Shown here one piece after another: positions 15,543 to 20,278 of a DNA stretch of 64,000 nt. The stretch lies in assembly GCA_019637105.1 (NCBI GenBank), contig JAHBWF010000011.1, forward strand, positions 29,383-93,382, given 5' to 3'. Every line of letters starts with the position of its first letter. Positions within the stretch are counted from its first letter, which is position 1. The translations under genes and the position numbers were made by a program. This DNA is from Labilithrix sp. (lineage in GTDB: Bacteria; Myxococcota_A; Polyangia; Polyangiales; Polyangiaceae). Below the pieces are notes generated by a model. That model saw only the letters and a list, made by a program, of their open reading frames with translations, was not told the DNA's origin and ran no database searches.

Positions 15543-15620
15543 TGCCGACGGAGGGATTCGAACCCTCACGAACACACAGCTTCTGAGGCTGCGGCCTCTA
15601 CCGGGTTGGGCCACGTCGGC
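15543..15620 (-). tRNA. tRNA with anticodon CAG on a near class I body (Leu anticodon, atypical)
   Basis: Acceptor GCCGACG/CGTCGGC and D-arm match the CAA tRNA at 12702. Anticodon arm GCAGC-CTCAGAA-GCTGT. The variable region is only about 8 nt, too short for normal Leu. GG/TTC type, discriminator A. Confidence 0.8.
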
Positions 15621-15649
15621 GTGAGGCGGCTCGCGAGAGAGCCGCGCGG

Positions 15650-15724
15650 TCTGTGCAGGAGGATTCGAACCTCCAATCCCTCCGACCCGAACGGAGTGCT
15701 CTAGCCAGGTTGAGCCATGCACAG
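15650..15724 (-). tRNA. tRNA-Pro (CGG)
   Basis: Acceptor CTGTGCA/TGCACAG, discriminator A; anticodon arm CTCCG-TTCGGGT-CGGAG; D-arm GCTC...GAGC with CTGG; T-loop TTCGAAT. Canonical fold. Confidence 0.93.
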
Positions 15725-15771
15725 GAAAGGACGGGCGGCGGGCCCGAGCTCGGGCCCGCGGCGCGTCGCGG

Positions 15772-15844
15772 TGGACGAGTCGGGAGTCGCACCCGATCCA
15801 TCTGCTTGCAAGGCAGACGTCTTCCCTCGAAGACAAGCCCGTAA
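15772..15844 (-). tRNA. tRNA-like, anticodon TGC (Ala), poorly paired acceptor
   Basis: Clear anticodon arm TCTGC-CTTGCAA-GCAGA and T-arm with TGCGACT. The best 5' acceptor strand (TTACGGG) pairs with CTCGTCC at only five of seven positions, and there is no G3.U70 Ala identity pair. D-arm GTCTTC-GAGG-GAAGAC has a 6-bp stem and 4-nt loop. AG/TGC elbow type. Possibly degenerate or affected by a base-call error. Confidence 0.6.
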
Positions 15845-15926
15845 GGACGTCGCTCTCGTGACGTCCGAGGTCGGTCGCCGCGTGGAGCGTGAGCGACGAT
15901 CGCGGGTCGAGCGCGGTCTCGACCGG

Positions 15927-15999
15927 TGCGGCGCGCAGGGATCGCACCTGCCTCCTCCTGCTCGTCGTGCAGGCGCAGTCGCTAGACTGCCAGCGCCGC
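15927..15999 (-). tRNA. tRNA-Val (GAC)
   Basis: Acceptor GCGGCGC/GCGCCGC, discriminator A; anticodon arm CCTGC-ACGACGA-GCAGG (C33). D-arm GCAGTC-TAGC-GACTGC: 6-bp stem, 4-nt loop. AG/TGC elbow type. Confidence 0.85.
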
Positions 16000-16016
16000 G
16001 CGCTGTTCGCGTGTCG

Positions 16017-16089
16017 TGGATCACCTGCGAATCGAACGCAGTGCAGGCTCCGTATCAGAGAGCCCAGGGTGACCAACCCGTCGTGATCC
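16017..16089 (-). tRNA. tRNA-Ile (GAT)
   Basis: Acceptor GGATCAC/GTGATCC, discriminator A; anticodon arm GCTCT-CTGATAC-GGAGC; short D-loop TGGTC; T-loop TTCGATT. Confidence 0.9.
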
Positions 16090-16163
16090 GAGTCGTGTGA
16101 AGAGCGGCGAGTCGCGTGAAGAGCGGCGGGTGGCCGAGCGGCCGCCCGGGTCTCGGACGATGG

Positions 16164-16232
16164 AGAGCCGAGAGGGAGTCGAACCCTCGCGCGCCGTGTT
16201 GCAGACGGCGATCCTCGCCGGAGAATCGGCTC
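16164..16232 (-). tRNA. tRNA-Cys (GCA), CCA encoded
   Basis: Acceptor GAGCCGA/TCGGCTC, discriminator U (Cys identity) followed by encoded CCA (plus strand 16161-16163). Anticodon arm GCCGT-CTGCAAC-ACGGC. Small D-loop with CGG; T-loop TTCGACT. Confidence 0.9.
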
Positions 16233-16335
16233 GCGTCGTGGCGCCTCACCGCGCCACGGTGGAGGTGAGAGAGCGGGCGCAGGTTCCCTGTAACGGCCGA
16301 CGCACGTGAACGCGTCGGAGGTCGGGGCTGCGCGG

Positions 16336-16406
16336 AGCGGGCAGAGGGAGTCGCACCCTCATTTTCAGTTTGGAAGACTGCGGTCCTGCTGTTGGACGAT
16401 GCCCGC
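16336..16406 (-). tRNA. tRNA-Gly (TCC)
   Basis: Acceptor GCGGGCA/TGCCCGC, discriminator U; anticodon stem CAGT/ACTG around loop CTTCCAA. Elbow type AG/TGC (D-loop AACAGCA, T-loop TGCGACT). Confidence 0.88.
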
Positions 16407-16414
16407 GTAGAGGG

Positions 16415-16487
16415 TGGAACCGGCCGGACTCGCACCGGCAACCTCCTCGATGCCGTCGAGGCGCTCTCCTCGCTGAGCTACGGTCCC
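16415..16487 (-). tRNA. tRNA-Ala (GGC)
   Basis: Acceptor GGGACCG/CGGTTCC contains the G3.U70 pair that defines Ala; discriminator A. Anticodon arm CCTCG-ACGGCAT-CGAGG (C33). AG/TGC elbow type (D-loop AGCGAGGA, T-loop TGCGAGT). Confidence 0.9.
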
Positions 16488-16520
16488 TTTTCGTTGCGTG
16501 TGTTCGTGTCCTGTCCTGGG

Positions 16521-16591
16521 TGGAGCGACGGGGAATCGCACCCCGATCCCTGCAGTGCGAGTGCAGCGTTCTCCTGTTGAACTATCGCCCC
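16521..16591 (-). tRNA. tRNA-Ala (CGC)
   Basis: Acceptor GGGGCGA/TCGCTCC with G3.U70; discriminator A; anticodon arm CTGCA-CTCGCAC-TGCAG. AG/TGC elbow type (D-loop AACAGGA, T-loop TGCGATT). Confidence 0.9.
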
Positions 16592-16655
16592 AGGCGTTCG
16601 TTCGACGACGCCCTCGTGACGCGCGAGGCTGCGCGGCGCCGGTGACGTCGCGCGG

Positions 16656-16726
16656 CAGGCCGCGGAGGAATCGAACCCCCTCTCCGGGTTTTGGAGGCCC
16701 GGCCGGTCACCATGACTCTGCGGCCC
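16656..16726 (-). tRNA. tRNA-Trp (CCA)
   Basis: Acceptor GGGCCGC/GCGGCCT (G1.U72), discriminator G as for Trp; anticodon loop CTCCAAA. D-arm with a very short TGG loop; T-loop TTCGATT. Confidence 0.87.
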
Positions 16727-16780
16727 GTGCGGGCGCGCGGGCCGCCCCCGACGCTCGAGGGCCGTCGAACGCGGCCCCGG

Positions 16781-16852
16781 CGCCTCGTACGGGAATCGAA
16801 CCCGTCTCACTCCATAGACAGTGGAGCTGCGACGCCAGTCGCATCACGAGGC
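16781..16852 (-). tRNA. tRNA-Asp (GTC)
   Basis: Acceptor GCCTCGT/ACGAGGC, discriminator G; anticodon arm CTCCA-CTGTCTA-TGGAG. D-arm TGCGAC-TGGC-GTCGCA has a 6-bp stem and 4-nt loop. GG/TTC type. Confidence 0.9.
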
Positions 16853-16876
16853 ACGTCGTGTCGTCGATCGCGGTCG

Positions 16877-16949
16877 AGTCCTCGGCAGGAGTCGAACCTG
16901 CGTTCACCCGGTTTAGAAGACCGGCGCCTCTCCGTTCGGCCACGAGGAC
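16877..16949 (-). tRNA. tRNA-Arg (TCT)
   Basis: Acceptor GTCCTCG/CGAGGAC, discriminator U; anticodon arm CCGGT-CTTCTAA-ACCGG. Nearly identical body to the CCT tRNA at 17010, so a recent duplication with anticodon change. Confidence 0.92.
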
Positions 16950-17009
16950 GCGGGCGGCGTCGGCCGACGCGAAGCCCGCGGCGGACGCGACCGTCCGTCG
17001 ACCCCGCGG

Positions 17010-17082
17010 CGTCCTCGGCAGGAGTCGAACCTGCGTCGAACCGGCTTAGGAGGCCGGCGCCTCTCCGCTCGGCCACGAGGAC
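17010..17082 (-). tRNA. tRNA-Arg (CCT)
   Basis: Acceptor GTCCTCG/CGAGGAC, discriminator G; anticodon arm CCGGC-CTCCTAA-GCCGG. GG/TTC type; paralogue of the TCT tRNA at 16877. Confidence 0.92.
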
Positions 17083-17131
17083 GAAAGCGCGTCCGCGCGC
17101 CCGGGCGAGAGAAGGCGAACCGCGCGATCGG

Positions 17132-17204
17132 GGTAGCGTACGGGGATCGCACCCGCCTCCACTGAGTCACAATCAGCCCTCGTCACTAGACGAGCAACGC
17201 TACC
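17132..17204 (-). tRNA. tRNA-His (GTG)
   Basis: Anticodon arm GCTGA-TTGTGAC-TCAGT. Acceptor GTAGCGT/ACGCTAC with an extra encoded G(-1) opposite C73, the His identity element. D-arm CTCGTC-TAGT-GACGAG (6-bp stem, 4-nt loop); AG/TGC elbow type. Confidence 0.9.
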
Positions 17205-17209
17205 ATGAT

Positions 17210-17237
17210 ATTGTGTGCATAATGCACTCTTTGTCAA
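17210..17237 (-). promoter_or_regulatory. Promoter-like sequence with internal palindrome upstream of tRNA-His
   Basis: On the minus strand a perfect -35 hexamer TTGACA (17232-17237) and CACAAT (17210-17215) with 16-base spacing, in an AT-rich island unusual for this region. The spacer contains the palindrome GTGCATTATGCAC, a possible operator. Transcription would start almost at the tRNA 5' end. Confidence 0.4.
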
Positions 17238-17243
17238 CTGCCT

Positions 17244-17265
17244 GTCGGGCGATTTTGGGCCCGAC
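17244..17265. other. Hairpin between tRNA-Glu(TTC) and tRNA-His
   Basis: GTCGGGC and GCCCGAC form a 7-bp stem around an 8-base loop (GATTTTGG on the plus strand). No U-tract follows on the minus strand, so it is not a standard terminator. It separates the promoter-like site above from the upstream tRNAs. Confidence 0.4.
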
Positions 17266-17278
17266 GTCCGTGTGGCGG

Positions 17279-17350
17279 CACTCCCGATCGGAATCGAACC
17301 GATACCTTCCGCTTGAAAGGCGGAGATCCTGACCACTAGATGACGGGAGC
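17279..17350 (-). tRNA. tRNA-Glu (TTC)
   Basis: Acceptor GCTCCCG/CGGGAGT (G1.U72), discriminator G; anticodon arm CTCCGC-CTTTCAA-GCGGA; T-loop TTCGATT, D-loop with TGG. Confidence 0.92.
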
Positions 17351-17357
17351 GAGAGAG

Positions 17358-17496
17358 GTTCGTCCGAGTGTGAAGGCCGTGTCTTTCGACGGCTGACTGG
17401 CCGGTGTCTTTCCAGTTGACTACGCTGACGATTCGTCAGCGGTTGGATTCGAACCAACATACCCATTGCGTGTTGGGCCTACGCGGTCGGACGAAG
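17358..17496 (-). tRNA. Permuted tRNA unit A (3' half precedes 5' half), anticodon unclear
   Basis: Transcription order on the minus strand: leader P1 CTTCGTCCG, ACC, P2 GCGTAGGCC, CAACACGCA..., T-arm GTTGG-TTCGAAT-CCAAC, acceptor 3' strand CGCTGAC, G, four bases (AATC), acceptor 5' strand GTCAGCG, D-arm with TGG, anticodon region, P2' GGCCTTCAC, ACT, P1' CGGACGAAC. The acceptor pairs perfectly although its strands are in reversed order with almost no spacer. The anticodon stem (CGGC-CAGTCA-GCCG) has a 6-nt loop; anticodon perhaps GTC, and a base may be missing. Confidence 0.75.
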
Positions 17497-17616
17497 AGAG
17501 CGGCATCGCGAGGGAGGAGACGCCGGGAGCGGTCGCGCGTGCGCGGGCTCGCTCGCGGCTCTCGCGAGGCCGAGGTCCGTCGATCGGTGCGTGAATCGAC
17601 GTGACCCGAAAGGGGC

Positions 17617-17820
17617 CATCGCCCGAGTGAGGAAACCAGGTGCGTTTTCGTTCCGTAGACGAATGCCTTGTCCACTAGGCTACTGGCACGTGAGCTCGAG
17701 GGCTCGGCGAGCGAGCGCTCGGGCGGAGCGCGCGCAGCCGGGGCTGCGCGGCGCTCGGGGTGCCAGGTTGGATTCGAACCAACGTAGGTTTGCGTGTAGG
17801 GTCTCTTCGAGCGGGCGATG
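17617..17820 (-). tRNA. Permuted tRNA unit B, anticodon ACG (Arg)
   Basis: Leader P1 CATCGCCCG, CTC, P2 GAAGAGACC, CTACACGCA..., T-arm GTTGG-TTCGAAT-CCAAC, acceptor 3' strand CTGGCAC, then about 70 bases of spacer, acceptor 5' strand GTGCCAG (7 of 7 pairs), D-arm GCC...GGC with TGG, anticodon arm TTCGT-CTACGGA-ACGAA, P2' GGTTTCCTC, ACT, P1' CGGGCGATG. The intact anticodon and acceptor show it is a tRNA whose halves are in reversed order, broken in the variable region. Confidence 0.8.
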
Positions 17821-17997
17821 AGCATCGTGTCGCGCCGTGGTCGGCGCAGAGCGTGAGCGGGACGCGCTCGAGCGATCGTCGAGGCGCGTCGGGCGGGAGA
17901 GGTAGCGCCGGGTCAGGCGGGGCCTGCCCGGCGTGGAGCTCGCGGTGAGCTCGGCGAGCGGGCGCGTCGAGGCGCGACGCGTCGCTGCGGGAGTGTT

Positions 17998-18213
17998 CCT
18001 TCGTCCGAGTGGAGGAGCCGGTCGTCTTCTCAGGACGAGGCCTCACCGATGAAGGCGCGGCTCGGTTTGCGCCGATCCTGAGTGGCGTTGGGCTGCGCCG
18101 ATCGCTGCGTGAGGACGTCGGCGGGCGGGGTGCGTCAGGCTGGAGAGCCGCCAGCGCGGCGAGTCCGAACCACCATCTCGCGTGGCGAGTCGACGTCTCC
18201 AGGCGGGGGAAGG
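17998..18213 (-). tRNA. Permuted tRNA unit D, anticodon GAG (Leu), degenerate
   Basis: Leader P1 CCTTCCCCCG (8 of 10 pairs), CCT, P2 GGAGACGTC (7 of 9), T-arm GGTGG-TTCGGAC-TCGCC, six extra bases, acceptor 3' strand GCGGCTC, U and encoded CCA; spacer; acceptor 5' strand GAGCCGC, D-arm CTTC-ATCGGT-GAGG, anticodon arm TCGTC-CTGAGAA-GACGA, P2' GGCTCCTCC, ACT, P1' CGGACGAAGG. The encoded CCA supports the 3' end. Weaker helices and the 6-base insert suggest decay or sequence error. Confidence 0.6.
18054..18082. repeat. Hairpin repeat, copy 2
   Basis: GGCGCGGCTCGGTTTGCGCC followed by GATCCTGAG; the stem is GGCGC/GCGCC. It overlaps the 5' acceptor strand of permuted unit D. Related to 13984-14011 and 28238-28267. 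Confidence 0.5.
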
Positions 18214-18248
18214 CGGGCGCTCGGCCGATCGAGCTGCGTGGGCGAGGG

Positions 18249-18320
18249 AGCCCACGTCCGGAATCGAACCGGATCCTCCCGAGTACGAGGCGGGCGCTCG
18301 GCCAATCGAGCTGCGCGGGC
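18249..18320 (-). tRNA. tRNA-Thr (CGT)
   Basis: Acceptor GCCCGCG/CGTGGGC, discriminator U as in the other Thr tRNA here; anticodon arm CCCGC-CTCGTAC-TCGGG; GG/TTC type. A near copy of its 5' half (acceptor, D-arm, GCCCGCC) occurs at 18212-18242, apparently a broken duplicate. Confidence 0.88.
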
Positions 18321-18402
18321 AGGGTGCTCGCGGTGCGCGCGTCTCGCCCGCTGCGCGAGGCAGAGAGCGAGACGCGCGCCGGCGCGAGCAGAGTGAGAAG
18401 GT

Positions 18403-18552
18403 GTTCGTCCGAGTGAAGAAGCCGTTGCGATGTGCTCGTGCTTGAAACGAGTGCCTTTACCGTTTGGCTAGCGGCCCGGCCTTGCGGCGTGTGGGCCACG
18501 TTGGAGTCGAACCAACATGGGGTGCGTGTAGGGACTCTTCGGGCGGACGAAG
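18403..18552 (-). tRNA. Permuted tRNA unit C, anticodon CAA (Leu)
   Basis: Leader P1 CTTCGTCCG, CCC, P2 GAAGAGTCC, CTACACGCA..., T-arm GTTGG-TTCGACT-CCAAC, acceptor 3' strand GTGGCCC, A, about 14 bases, acceptor 5' strand GGGCCGC (7 of 7 with one G.U), D-arm GCC...GGC with CGG, anticodon arm CTCGT-TTCAAGC-ACGAG, connector, P2' GGCTTCTTC, ACT, P1' CGGACGAAC. Three bases separate it from tRNA-Asn upstream. Confidence 0.8.
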
Positions 18553-18555
18553 GAG

Positions 18556-18627
18556 CTCCAGCGGAAGGAATCGAACCTTCGAAGGGCCGGTTAACAGCCG
18601 GCGGCCTGACCATTCGGCTTCGCTGGA
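18556..18627 (-). tRNA. tRNA-Asn (GTT)
   Basis: Acceptor TCCAGCG/CGCTGGA, discriminator G; anticodon arm GCCGG-CTGTTAA-CCGGC; GG/TTC type. Confidence 0.94.
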
Positions 18628-18729
18628 ATGTGCGCTCGCCGCGTACGCACGTGCTGCTGCCGTCTCGCCGCGTCCGATCTCTTGCGAGGCGGAACGACGA
18701 AGCGGTCAGCGCGGGCGTACGCGACGAGC

Positions 18730-18741
18730 CTTGGCGCCAAG
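18730..18741. repeat. Perfect 12-bp palindrome CTTGGCGCCAAG (copy 2)
   Basis: Identical to 12513-12524. Sits in the spacer between tRNA-Asn and tRNA-Gln. Confidence 0.6.
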
Positions 18742-18781
18742 TTGTCAGAGAGCGAGGGCCCTTCGTGCGAGGGGCCGACAG

Positions 18782-18853
18782 TTCCGGGCACAGGATTCGA
18801 ACCTGTCTTTCTGGGTTCAGAGGCCAGCGTCCTGCCAGCTAGACGATCCCGGA
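18782..18853 (-). tRNA. tRNA-Gln (CTG)
   Basis: Acceptor TCCGGGA/GCCCGGA with one mismatch at the stem base; anticodon arm CTGGC-CTCTGAA-CCCAG; discriminator A (G is usual for Gln). GG/TTC type. Confidence 0.87.
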
Positions 18854-18920
18854 GCAGGAGGACGGCGTGGCGAGCGCGAGCGCGCGCACGTCGTCGAGGC
18901 CGCGTCGTGAGACGCGGCGG

Positions 18921-18993
18921 TAGGTCCGGAGGGGATCGAACCCTCACCTTCCCGGGTAAGAGCCGGGTACGCTTCCAGTTGCGTTACGGACCC
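18921..18993 (-). tRNA. tRNA-Lys (CTT)
   Basis: Acceptor GGGTCCG/CGGACCT, discriminator A; anticodon arm CCCGG-CTCTTAC-CCGGG; D-loop AACTGGA; T-loop TTCGATC. Confidence 0.93.
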
Positions 18994-19125
18994 GCGTGGA
19001 GGCCGCTTCACCGTCCGTGCTCGGGCCCGATCGAGCGAGTCGGTCGAGCGGAGGAGCGAACGTCGAGCGGGAGGCGAGCTGTTCGAGCGGGACGCGGGCG
19101 AGTCGACCTCGACCGCGCGGCTCGG

Positions 19126-19198
19126 TGGGACGCGAGGGAGTCGAACCCTCATCCCTCGGCTTAAAAGGCCGGTGCTCGACCGATTGAGCTAGCGCCCC
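19126..19198 (-). tRNA. tRNA-Lys (TTT), first tRNA of the array
   Basis: Acceptor GGGGCGC/GCGTCCC, discriminator A; anticodon arm CCGGC-CTTTTAA-GCCGA; canonical D and T arms. The AT-rich stretch just upstream (19205-19300 on the minus strand) is the likely promoter region of the array, though I see no strong hexamer pair. Confidence 0.94.
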
Positions 19199-20278
19199 GG
19201 CCGTGGTGGCCGACTTTGTAACCATTGAAAAATGAAGTATTGCCCTAGATACCGAGCTTAAGAAACATGATTGATTCTCCCCAAGAAATTCGATTGAAAG
19301 CACGGCTTTCGTGCCGCGCTGCAGCGTCGGTGCGGGGAGGTGAGCCGCATGTGGGCCGGCTTGGCGGATCGGGACCCGACGTCCCTGCTCGAGCTCCCGC
19401 CGAGCGGCGGGCCCCTCGAGCTCCGTCCCCGGCGATGCCGGCCAGGCGGGCCGGACCTGTCGCGGGAGAGCCGAGACCCAAATGACGAAGGCCACCTCGG
19501 GGGAACCCCGGGCGGCCTCGACGAACGGCTCCGATGGAGACGATGTGAGGGACCGCTAGGGGTCGGCCTCCTCCGGCTTGGTGCTCGGATCGAACGGGGA
19601 GGAGGCAGTGAACATGCGGCTCTCGGTCTGCTGGAGACCGACAAGACCGCCGAAGACGAAGAGGGCGCCCTGGCTCGCGCTCGGGCGCGCAAAGGAGCTC
19701 GAGCGGTTCAGGCCAGCGATTCGCCCGCCGTAAGCGAGCGAACGCCGCGCGCGATGCAACCGCGCCTCGGACGCGCGACACGCCGCGCCGTTGCGCCAAG
19801 GCGCCGCGACCGTCGTTGTCTTTTCGTCGAGGGAGAGGATCACGCGGAACGTGCACGCCCGGGGGCTCCGGGACATGCCTCCATGGGAGGTCGTTGTTCG
19901 TAGACGTTCCCGACAGGAACGCCATTCAAGGAATAGCTCGCGGACTGCACCCGCGCAAGTATTTAAATCAAAATGGCGTCGAATCGCGCCCGGACGAAGA
20001 ACAGAGAACAAACGCGGTTCTTTGGATCAACCACCGTCGCGGCCGTCGAGCTCGTCGGATGGAGGGCTCCGCGCCGTCGAGCGCGACCGCCGCGACGAGC
20101 GCTCCGCCGCCGCGGTGCTCCGCGGCGCGCTGCTCGCCGAGGGTGACCCGGCGGCGCCTTGTCTGGTTCCCCCGGCCCTCGGGCCGGCACGAGGTGGCCC
20201 GGGCCAGGGCCGCGCCGCGCCAACCTGCGGGAATCACGAACGCCTGCTCGTGGCACGTGCATCGCAGCTCGGCTCGTC
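19199..20278. other. Long intergenic region without a supported gene
   Basis: About 1.1 kb between the first tRNA and comM. The first 100 bases are AT-rich (probable array promoter). A second AT-rich patch lies at 19950-19975 (TATTTAAATCAAAATGG). A 39-codon ORF starts at ATG 19614 after GGAGGAGG but shows no recognisable family. I looked for RNase P, SRP and tmRNA hallmarks and found none. A structured RNA cannot be excluded. Confidence 0.4.

Noticed and set aside
18152-18157. Normal-order tRNA around 18139-18242
   Set aside because: No pairing anticodon stem can be formed in normal order; the T-arm and acceptor fit only with the 5' half at 18063 downstream.
17358-18552. Group I intron or permuted intron-exon explaining the split tRNAs
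   Set aside because: The non-tRNA parts are only about 30-40 nt on each side, too small for a group I intron core, and no P/Q/R/S elements are seen.
17358-18552. CRISPR-like or phage att repeats from the recurring CGTCCGAGTG motif
   Set aside because: The motif recurs only as the trailer of the permuted units and pairs with each leader; spacing is irregular and there are no spacers of constant length.
12417-19198. Prophage or integrative element carrying the tRNA array
   Set aside because: No integrase, structural, replication or transfer genes are visible and both flanks are chromosomal; cannot be supported from this window.
19614-19733. Small ORF after GGAGGAGG
   Set aside because: 39 codons, Arg/Pro-rich, no recognisable features; listed only within the intergenic entry.
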